Positions 47,710 to 59,700 of a DNA stretch of 64,000 nt are shown piece by piece. Origin of the DNA: Argopecten irradians (taxonomy: Eukaryota > Mollusca > Bivalvia > Pectinida > Pectinidae); assembly GCF_041381155.1 (NCBI RefSeq), contig NC_091134.1:38771338-38835337 (forward strand), read 5' to 3'. The translations under genes and the position numbers were made by a program. Every line of letters begins with the position of its first letter. Position 1 is the stretch's first letter. The notes below the pieces were generated by a model, which saw only the letters and a list, made by a program, of their open reading frames with translations, did not search any database and was not told where the DNA came from.

Positions 47710-50700
47710 GTAAGTATTCATATTTTTGCTCAAGTATTTTAAAATTCGCCTTATTGATTCCTTTATTTTCCATATCAATATTATAAATTAAGAAGGAAAG
47801 GCATGAGCCTAACCAAATGATGAATATCCATTATGGACAAAATGTCTTGATAAACAAATCTTCGGAAAAATAAACTTAACAAACTACAGCACTGGTTGTC
47901 CATACAATGTGAGAAAATAAGTTTGGCTTTTATGGCATAAGACATTTGTATTTTGTTTTCTGCCAGTTGTTGTAATATCAGCTGGAGAAAGCGGCTGCAG
48001 CTCCCTTGGACAGTCTTGCCCTTCCAGTTCTACCTGTGTTAGCAATACGTGCGTATGTAACTCCGGATACTACGACAGTGGCACGTCTTGTTCACGAAGT
48101 AAGTATTCATATTTTTGCTCAAGTATTTTAAAATTCGCCTTATTGATTCCTTTATTTTCCATATCAATATTATAAATTAAGAAGGAAAGGCATGGAAGAG
48201 CCTAACCAAATGATGAATATCCATTATGGACAAAATGTCTTGATAAACAAATCTTCGGAAAAATAAACTTAACAAACTACAGCACTGGTTGTCCATACAA
48301 TGTGAGAAAATAAGTTTGGCTTTTATGGCATAAGGCATTTGTATTTTGTTTTCTGCCAGTTGTTGTAATATCAGCTGGAGAAAACGGCTGCAGCTCCCTT
48401 GGACAGTCTTGCCCTTCCAGTTCTACCTGTGTTAGCAATACGTGCGTCTGTAACTCCGGATACTACGACAGCGGCACCAGCTGTTCACAACGTAAGTTAT
48501 TTATGTTCAAGTAAGTTTAAATTTGCCTCATTAATTCGTTTCTTTTTTCATATCAAGGTTATAACTAAAGAAGGATAGACATGGCCTTTTAATATGCTAA
48601 ACCAAATGATTAAGAGATATATTTGTCAAATGTATTACCATATCAATCACACATGCACATTTTCTTGCCTTTCATGTAACGGTATTACACATGAATAAAT
48701 GTAACCCTAAATATCTTACCCAAAGTATAAGTAAAAAAAAATCATTGAAAAAGTGAAATCATTCCTTAAAATGGCTATCTGATTAACATTCCGCAATTAA
48801 CTTTTAATATTATTTTTCGTTCCACAGTGATTACGTTAAGCGGGACCTGTACTAGTGGTTTAGGTGTTACCCAGTGTCAGACGACTGGAGCTGTTTGTGC
48901 CACTGACAACAAATGTAGATGTCTCCAAGGAACATTTGATAGTAACGGGTTTGGTACAGCTGGTGGTACCTGTGTGAGCAGTAAGTTTATAAGATTGTTA
49001 AAATGATATCATCGCCTGATTCAGAACAGAAGATTAACTGGTGTTTCTACTTCTTCCGAGTTGGTACCCTTTCCTGTATTAAAGAAAGGGTACCAGACTA
49101 ATATAAACGGGCTTCAAAAACGTTTAAACAGAAATATGGCCAAAGATTTATTTGAACTGCTCTTTTCTTATTCATATGTTTTGTTTTACTATACGTCTTG
49201 TTCAGGATTTAAGTTTTAATCCGTTTCAAGAGTAATTGTGATGATCTATACTTACTAATACATTGTTCTTTATTTAAAATGTTTATATATATATGCTATG
49301 TTCTATTCCCTTCAATTTCACAATTTGCTTACTTATTCCAATAGTGACGGTACTAATACTGCGTATTCTGTATTAGCTTTCCTATTATCGATTGTTACGT
49401 CTTTATTTTGTGAGCGCAATTCACGTTTGTTTTCTCATAAAAGTATGACGTTACGCTCGCAAACACTCGACGCCACAGTCGATACCTACCCACTAGGGCG
49501 GGTGACTCTGTAATTTGCAAATACCATCGCAGTTGTAGAGTGATTAGGGCATACAATATATAAGCAATAAACTTTTGGTTGCGAATTAGCACCCACCAAA
49601 TACACCTTGTAGTCGGTGATTTGTCTCAGGGTACTGTCTTTTACTCCGAAAACTATGGCTAATAACCTTTGCTCGACTGCTTGGAGGAATTTTCAAATAC
49701 ATGTCTTTGAACAAGATTATTTTAGTGTTTCATTGTAGACTTAGATCTAAACCTTTTGTTGCCTTTTGAAATACAGAAAAGAGCACCAATGTTTGCTTGA
49801 TGGGCACTTAGCAACAACTTCTATTTTCGTACTCTTAGTTACTTTAATCTGAAACCAGAGTGTTGTCTTGATTATTTTCGTAATAAATTAAAATATGCTA
49901 CGATGTGTTACCTTTATCAAGTAACTATTTTTTAATTACTAAACTTTGACTTTGTTTCAGTAAGTAACATTATGGCGACATCTCTAGCCTACTCAAGTGT
50001 TGGAACCGCATCTGTGACTATAATCTGGTCAGCTCCAGCCACCTACAGTGGTCAGGTCAGAAGGTATGATGTGACATGGAGTGAGGCTGGTGGTGGTACC
50101 CGGACTGGTACTACAGCTTCATCTCTACATGTGACAGGACTACAGTCAGCCACAACGTACAACTTGTATATAAAGTCTATAGAATCTGGAAGTTGGACAG
50201 CAGATCAAGAAGTAACAACAACAACACCAATAACGGTTACAACAAGTAAGACTTCATTTAATATTTGGAATGAAAAATGTACGATATGTACCATCCTCGA
50301 TACTCCAATGATTCTGATCACTTAAGATCTCTACACCCCTGGACTATCTCAAAGTAAAATTGGAGGCAACAGAACAGAACAGGTAATTTTGTCCCTTGTT
50401 GTACATCAAAAGAGCCGTATAACGGTACACTTTGGTTGACTGTGTGGCTTTGAAGTTGGGCGTCGCTCTCTCTGTGATCTTCAAAGAAAATGTTTGCAGG
50501 CCTGGGATTGGTTCAGATTTGTTCACTTGAGCTACCTTCAGTTTTGCTATGAGATAGTCCAGGGGTGTAGAGATCGTAAGTGATCGGAATCCCTGGGGTA
50601 TCGAGGATGGATATGTACGGTACTGATAAATCACTGAAGGAGCAAAGGCGGGAAGCTATTTCGGCATATTTTACTCAATGCTTTTTTCATGCAATTTATG

Positions 50701-53700
50701 AAAAATTTTGGGTTTCTTTTATTAATTTATTCGACATCATTAATGAAAATTTATTTCAAAATTCATATCCTTACTTTCTTATTGTTTTGTACTGTTATAT
50801 CACATTAACGCATTTCTTTGGTCCGAAGGCTGCACACAGTGGTAAATCGAATGATATGTGATAATCTTTCCGGCTAAATAATAATGCATGATATTATTTT
50901 GTTCTTGATTTACCTTTGATTTAGATCTTTTAAATTACTTTTTGTCGTTACAGAAAGCCTTCTTGGAGATCTATGTGGTGTTTGTACTGACTCCAATGCC
51001 ATCTGTAGCATTTCTAAATGTGTATGTAGATCTGGTTACTATGACAATGATGGAGATACTACCAATGTCGGGGGAACATGTACTGCTAGTAAGTACTATC
51101 AATATAATCATAAATGATAAAAGTTTCAATAAATCTTCCCAGTTTTCATATTTGCACATGTATTATAATCCTATGAAGTTGCATAATAGTTTCAAAGAAA
51201 TAAGTAAACATGAAAGAGAAATAACCATATAGTTTTTAAAATCTTAAATTAAAAGCTGTTGTATTGGAGTTAAATGAAATCTTTCTAAATCAGGACTAAA
51301 CCCTTGATCATCCTGTCAGCCACATATAAAATAGTTTTGTACCCAGACCTTTAACACTGCAATATTTTTTTTTTTTTTTTTTTTTTTTGGGGGGGGGGGG
51401 GGTCGAGCGTGGGCGGATTTGGCAACCCCACCTTTAATATCTTCCTGTGACATTGTATTGGAATTTTAAAAAATATCTTTCAAAATCAGGATTAAACCCA
51501 GGAGAATCATGCCCAACCTCACCATCAAATGCATGTAAGAATAACTCTGTGTGTACTGGTGGTATGTGTACCTGTAACAACGGTTACTATGACAGTGATG
51601 GTCCGTCAACCAGTAGTGGGACATGTACAGCACGTAAGTTATGTTCCACTTAACATAAAACTTTTTGTGTTAATTATAAAAAAGTCTTTATTTTCTTAAC
51701 ATCTTCTGGAGCCGTAAGTACAATTGCCTATCAATTTATAATATATTATTGTTTATCAACATACATTTACTGCGAATATCCAAAAAATAAGTGAACTTGA
51801 TAACATACTTAAGCTCCAACCCATGAAAGAAATTACAACCAAACATTTCATGTTACTGTCAGAAGCTTAATAAAACATTAATGCACGATTGTAATATCAG
51901 GACTAAACCCAGGGGTGACATGTAATGCAGTAATACCAAATGCATGTAAGGACAACTCAGCTTGTAGTGAAGGTTCATGTTCCTGTAACTCCGGTTACTA
52001 TGACAATGATGGTTTGTCAGCTAATAACGGGATATGTACTGCACGTAAGTTTACGGTTACGCTGCATGACTATACAATACTGGTTGGCAACTCGTTATCG
52101 TGATGGACCTAATATCGTAATTTTAAATGGCGTAATTATACAAAACAAGATTTTCATACTTTTTGTGTATAGAAAGATGACGCATACCAAAATCATCAAC
52201 AACAAATCATCAACAATAAATATTTTCAAGTTTTAGAAAAAATCGATATTTAGATTAAAAAGGGCAAGTTTCAGTAAATCTTACATCACAAGAATGACAT
52301 CAGTCATGGGAAGCATGGATCGGTTTTATTTTAAGATAAATAGTACCGAATCGCATATCGTCTGCATCCTATGATGTCATACAACAGCGTTCAAAAACCG
52401 AAAGTAGGAAGGGATGACAAAATACAAGGTAGACCACTATATTGATTTTGTTGGTTATTTCAATGTTTACAGAATTAATCACCATTAATAGTGTTTTTAA
52501 ATATATTTTATACGGTTTTAGACCTTTTAAACTACAGTTAAACACCTAAATAACGAACACGCTTACAACGAATTCGTGATTATAATGTAGTATTTTTCAT
52601 TCCCCGTTAAGATTCCCATGATATATCTGCACTATCTGTATAAAAAAAATTTTAAAACGTATACTGATAACACATTTAGTCTAGTATAGAAATTTCAAAT
52701 CTCGTCGTGCTGATAGCGAGAATTAAAACATGGCTGCCTGCATGGAGGCGCGAGACCTTTCCCTCGGGACACGATTTCAAAGTCCAAGGGGTACTGAAAT
52801 GTATTGGAATCTATATGCTCACACACGTGTTATGGTTAGTAGAGCTTCTTAGGTGTACTTGAACATAATTAAGTTGATAAAGTGTATGGATCAAGCCTAA
52901 CCTTAGGTATTACCTTCGAGTCGTAGATTGTTGTGATGTTGTATTTGGGCAAAATATGCAACAAAATGTACATTTCAGGTTAGAAAGTCCATTTGGTTCA
53001 TTAAATGAAGAAAATCATTACTTAAAAATTGGATAGTTTTTAAACATTAAAAGAAATAAAATAAACATTACTCAACTATAATAAATGTAGTACCTTACAA
53101 TGAAAGGACCCCGAAAGGGTTATAGTATTACCGGCAAAGACGCATTTTGTCATGAAATGTCATGTGACCAGTTTTCCTTTATTACATAACTACATTAAGT
53201 TATATTATAAGGAATTTCACCGTCAAAATGTACCACAAAATACAGCAGTCAGCCATTTCGCCCCGCTGTCTCGAATTCTGACGTCACGTCATTATTTCGT
53301 AACTTCACTTCATTGTTTCTGTTATAACGTCATAATTGCACAGCCAATGAACAAATCTCCATATGCAAAAAAAGTTACACCAGCGAAGTCACTGGACATC
53401 AGGTGGGTAATGAAGTAAAATTTATCCAATTTACGATTGTGCATCTGGGACGTTGTTTTGATCCCAGGTGTCCTAATATGTTTAATTTAGTTAAGAAGTT
53501 CACCCGAGACAAAAATTTCATACGGCATTTTAGTATTTTAGTCATAATCTCATAACATCGTTCATCTTTACCTTTATGAAAGTATTGTCGTTTGGCCGCC
53601 GTTTTCAATTGTTAAAGCAAAGTATTATCTGATATTCCTAACTTAATTGAAATGCTGTTGCTGAAAGTTACCAAACATTTAATTGATGTTTCAGTGATCG

Positions 53701-56700
53701 CATTAAGCGGGACCTGTTCTAGTGGTTTAGGTGTTACCCAGTGTCAGACGAATGGAGCTGTTTGTGCCACTGACAACAAATGTAGATGTAACCAAGGAAC
53801 ATTTGATAGTAACGGGTTTGGTAACGCTGGAGGTACCTGTGTGGGCAGTAAGTTTATGATATATATGATGGTATAATCGCATTACTATGTTTTCGCTTGC
53901 TTCTACAATCTGAGTGTCACCTCCTTTGATTGAACCTTTGTTTCAAGTCACTGTGAACAACGAAGGCCCCCTATAACTATTTTTTGTGCCTTTTCAACTT
54001 TCGAAATGATTTAACTCAATTCAAATTTTGATAACCTTAATAATTTCTGAACAACTTCTGTTATACATGTATTGACTCTGGTCAAATGCAAAGATAAATG
54101 TGTCGAGGTAGTCAACGCTGGTGATGATACTGTTACAACTTTTGAAAATTACTTGCGGTTCCAGTGAACAACCTAATGGTGACCTTTTTAAGCTCCTCTA
54201 ATGTTGGAACCACATCTGTGACTATAAGCTGGTCAGCTCCGGCCACCTACAGTGGTCAGGTCAGTAGGTATGATGTGGTATGGACTGGTGGTGGTACCGG
54301 GACTGGTACTACAGCTACATCTCTACAGGTGACAGGACTTCAGTCGGCCACAACGTACAACTTCTATATAAAGTCTATAGAATCTGGAAGTTGGACAGCA
54401 GATCAAGAAGTAACAACGTCAATACCAATAACAGTTACTACAAGTAAGACATAAAAATGGATGACTGTATTTATTTCATGATAATATGTTAATATTGATC
54501 CTTAAATTCATTAATTTAGATATAAAGCTTGTGTGTGATAAATCGTAAGTGTATGTTTTTGAAAATATTATGAAAATACATTCGTTGCCTTAGATAATTA
54601 AACAATTAAGAGAACAAAAAAACTTTAAAATCTGCTTGAAAAATTTAGAATGAACTAGAGAATTGCTAGTTGAAACTTCGGATAAGTCCAAATGATAATC
54701 TAGGACATTGTTTCCTAGATTGAAGTTTGTGCATTTTTACGTTCAACCAATAGCTCTCGGTAAGAGAATGCCAATATTAAGTTTTCGGCGACTTAATAGA
54801 TATTGTATTTTTAACATTTGACCTCCGAAATGCATATGCATACAAATCGATTAATTTTATAAATGATTACATGATGTCATTTTCTTAATTGATATGTATT
54901 GTGACATCACCTTGGTTGGTTTTTGTTTGAATTTTTTCCATAGAAAGCCTTCTTGGTAATACATGTGGTTCCTGTGCTGACCCCAACGCCGTCTGTAGTA
55001 CTACATGTGTGTGTAAATGTGGTTACTATGACAACGATGGAGATACTACAAATGTCGGCGGAACATGTACTGCTAGTAAGTATAACAGTATAAAGAATAT
55101 ATTTAGAAGTCTCAAACAACATTACAGGACTTGGTGACATCGCGTAGGATATAGTATTGTATCGTTAAACCGACAATGAAACATACATAACAATGATTAC
55201 TTTAAAATTAATATTATTGTACACCACCGATAAATCGCCCTCGCTAATTGGTCGAAAGACGTCACGTGTGAAGGCGACAAAACATCATGTTTCACTCTGA
55301 ACGGCATGTTCGAAAATCATGTTTTCCCCATGCGAAGCCCTGTTTAGCAAGATTTGTCGTTCATGTAACGGAACTCTCCTAGGTATTCCAATAAGGGTAG
55401 CAGAGTACAGTAGATTTGAAAAATTCAGCAAAATAATGTGCAGACTTTAATTATGTACACAGCTTTTTTACCTTAAATAACACCTATATAAAAGTATATA
55501 TATTTTTAATCTACACAACATTTGCAATTGTCAGGTCTGCTTTTTATTGTTTTGTGAGCTTTAAAAAACCATGGTAATCAAATTTTGTTTTTGAAAAATT
55601 GCAATCTGGATACACTTGAATTACCAGTAACGTACAAATATTACTTACATTTACTTGTGTGACTTGTTTTCTTCTGCATAGACATTCTACCTGGAGAGCC
55701 CTGTAACAACATCCTCAATGAATGTACAGCCTTGTCTACCTGTAGTGGGGGTATATGTACCTGTAACTCAGGTTACTATGACAGTGGTGCAACATGTGAA
55801 TTAAGTAAGTTGCGACATTACATTTAACTTAATTGCCCACTGCTCATGATAATAAAGACTAATATAATACAATGAGTAAAATTGTAGCCTCTATTTTCAG
55901 GTGTTTTAAACATTTTTCTTCAAATCAGGACTAAACCCAGGAGTAGCATGCCCAGTATCACCAACAAACGCCTGTAAGGACAACTCTATATGTATTGGTG
56001 GTGTGTGTACCTGTAACAATGGTTACTATGACAGTGATGGTCCATCAGCCAATAACGGATTATGTACTCTAAGTAAGTCAGATATATGTAAAAGCTTTGC
56101 ATCAAATAATGGATGTCATTCAGGGAAACAATTTTTCAATAGCAACTGACAATTACGAACAGAAAAGGTCTATGTATGGAATTTATATCATTGGATTTAT
56201 ATGCTCATAGACAAAGAAATCCTTGTTAGAACAACATACTCATGTTTTGCAAGATATTTTCGTCTAGTAAACTAACTGCTGTTTAACTCAGTGTAACTTG
56301 TTCCCCAGAGATCCTTCCCGGGGAGTCCTGTAACAACATCGCCAATGAATGTACAGCCTTGTCTACCTGTAGTGGGGGTATATGTACCTGTAACACAGGT
56401 TACTATGACAGTGGTGATACATGTGAATCAAGTAAGTAATGAAAGTAAATATATAACTTTAAACATAAAATTGCATATGTTGACTCTGAAGCAAAACCTC
56501 TTTCACATTCTTACGGATGCGACGCCGGTTTAACACGGTCGAAAAATTACCATGAATGCATCATTACGGATAATTTTCGTCCGTGCGAAAAACTTCTACA
56601 TGTTTGTTTCTTCTCCCGGAACAAAGTGACAATTGTTTATTGTCTTTGATCAATCAGTAAAGGTGCATGCAATCATGATTTAGAAATGAAAAAAATGACA

Positions 56701-59700
56701 GATACTGCATGTATGTTGAAGGTTCTGTTCTAGATGTTTTGCGATCCAACCAAAGCCGAATATAATCTTAATATACTAGTCATATTGGTATATATATATA
56801 TATAGGAATACATTCTAACTTGGATTGATTCATAAGAAGGCCTTTGTCGATCTAGCACTGAAATTGTTCAACCATACTTTCCCTAAAACTAAAATCTGTG
56901 CAAAATGTAATTATTTTTAATCAAAAATTGACATAGGAAAGGCATGTCCTTCAACACCAACAAATGCATGTAAGGACGACTCTGTGTTTTTAGAGGTGTG
57001 TGTACCTGTAACAACGGTTACTATGACAGCTATGACTCGTCAGCTAATAGTGGGATGTGTACGGAAAGTAAGTCAGGCTGACTAACGAACAGTTAGATCA
57101 CAAAGAGTAAATAAAATTCGCTGCCTTGGAGAAGTCTCCTTGTCCTATGTACATGATATGAAAAATAAGCTAAAATTGCATCTATATTAAATCAAAATTC
57201 TTTCAAATCAGGACTAAATCCAGGAGTATCATGTCCAGTATCACCAACAAACGCCTGTAAGGACAGCTCTATATGTATTGGTGGTGTGTGTACCTGTAAC
57301 AATGGTTACTATGACAGTGATGGTCCATCAGCCAATAACGGGATATGTACTCTAAGTAAGTCAGATATATGTAAAAGCTTTGCATCAAATAATGAATGTC
57401 ATTCAGGGAAACAATTTTTCAATAGCAACTGACAATTACGAACAGAAAAGATCTATGTATGGAATTTATATCTTTGGATTTATATGCTCATAGACAAAGA
57501 AATCCTCGTTAGAACAACATACTCATAACTACATAACTCAGTGTAACTTGTTCCCCAGAGATCCTTCCCGGGGAGTCCTGTAACAACATCGCCAATGAAT
57601 GTACAGCCTTGTCTACCTGTAGTGGGGGTATATGTACCTGTAACACAGGTTACTATGACAGTGGTGATACATGTGAATCAAGTAAGTAATGAAAGTAAAT
57701 ATATAACTTTAAACATAAAATTGCATATGTTGACTCTGAAGCAAAACCTCTTTCACATTCTTACGGATGCGACGCCGGTTTAACACGGTCGAAAAATTAC
57801 CATGAATGCATCATTACGGATAATTTTCGTCCGTGCGAAAAACTTCTACATGTTTGTTTCTTCTCCGGGAACAAAGTGACAATTGTTTATTGTCTTTGAT
57901 CAATCAGTAAAGGTGCATGCAATCATGATTTAGAAATGAAAAAAATGACAGATACTGCATGTATGTTGAAGTTTCTGTTCTAGATGTTTTGCGATCCAAC
58001 CAAAGCCGAATATAATCTTAATATACTAGTCATATTGGTATATATATATATATATATAGGAATACATTCTAACTTGGATTGATTCATAAGAAGGCCTTTG
58101 TCGATCTAGCACTGAAATTGTTCAACCATACTTTCCCTAAAACTAAAATCTGTGCAAAATGTAATTATTTTTAATCAAAAATTGACATAGGAAAGGCATG
58201 TCCTTCAACACCAACAAATGCATGTAAGGACGACTCTGTGTTTTTAGAGGTGTGTGTACCTGTAACAATGGTTACTATGACAGCTATGACTCGTCAGCTA
58301 ATAGTGGGATGTGTACGGAAAGTAAGTCAGGCTGACTAACAAACAGTTAGATCACAAAGAGTAAATAAAATTCGCTGCCTTGGAGAAGTCTCCTTGTCCT
58401 ATGTACATGATATGAAAAATAAGCTAAAATTGCATCTATATTAAATCAAAATTCTCTCAAATCAGGACTTAACCCAGGAGTAGCATGCCCAGTATCACCA
58501 ACAAACGCCTGTAAGGACAACTCTATATGTATTGGTGGTGTGTGTACCTGTAACAATGGTTACTATGACAGTGATGGTCCATCAGCCAATAACGGATTAT
58601 GTACTCTAAGTAAGTCAGATATATGTAAAAGCTTTGCATCAAATAATGGATGTCATTCAGGGAAACAATTTTTCAATAGCAACTGACAATTACGAACAGA
58701 AAAGGTCTATGTATGGAATTTATATCATTGGATTTATATGCTCATAGACAAAGAAATCCTTGTTAGAACAACATACTCATGTTTTGCAAGATATTTTCGT
58801 CTAGTAAACTAACTGCTGTTTAACTCAGTGTAACTTGTTCCCCAGAGATCCTTCCCGGGGAGTCCTGTAACAACATCGCCAATGAATGTACAGCCTTGTC
58901 TACCTGTAGTGGGGGTATATGTACCTGTAACACAGGTTACTATGACAGTGGTGATACATGTGAATCAAGTAAGTAATGAAAGTAAATATATAACTTTAAA
59001 CATAAAATTGCATATGTTGACTCTGAAGCAAAACCTCTTTCACATTCTTACGGATGCGACGCCGGTTTAACACGGTCGAAAAATTACCATGAATGCATCA
59101 TTACGGATAATTTTCGTCCGTGCGAAAAACTTCTACATGTTTGTTTCTTCTCCCGGAACAAAGTGACAATTGTTTATTGTCTTTGATCAATCAGTAAAGG
59201 TGCATGCAATCATGATTTAGAAATGAAAAAAATGACAGATACTGCATGTATGTTGAAGGTTCTGTTCTAGATGTTTTGCGATCCAACCAAAGCCGAATAT
59301 AATCTTAATATACTAGTCATATTGGTATATATATATATATAGGAATACATTCTAACTTGGATTGATTCATAAGAAGGCCTTTGTCGATCTAGCACTGAAA
59401 TTGTTCAACCATACTTTCCCTAAAACTTAAAATCTGTGCAAAATGTAATTATTTTTAATCAAAAATTGACATAGGAAAGGCATGTCCTTCAACACCAACA
59501 AATGCATGTAAGGACGACTCTGTGTTTTTAGGTGTGTGTACCTGTAACAACGGTTACTATGACAGCTATGACTCGTCAGCTAATAGTGGGATGTGTACGG
59601 AAAGTAAGTCAGGCTGACTAACGAACAGTTAGATCACAAAGAGTAAATAAAATTCGCTGCCTCGGAGAAGTCTCCTTGTCCTATGTACATGATATGAAAA

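Larger units (their letters stand above)
46478..49634 (+). repeat. Right copy of the ~3.1-kb duplication
   Basis: Copy of 13,928-17,062. It joins the noisy CARD copy abruptly on its left and continues without a gap on its right into FN3 exons. The T-tract at 46,509-46,550 is longer than in the left copy. Confidence 0.9.
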
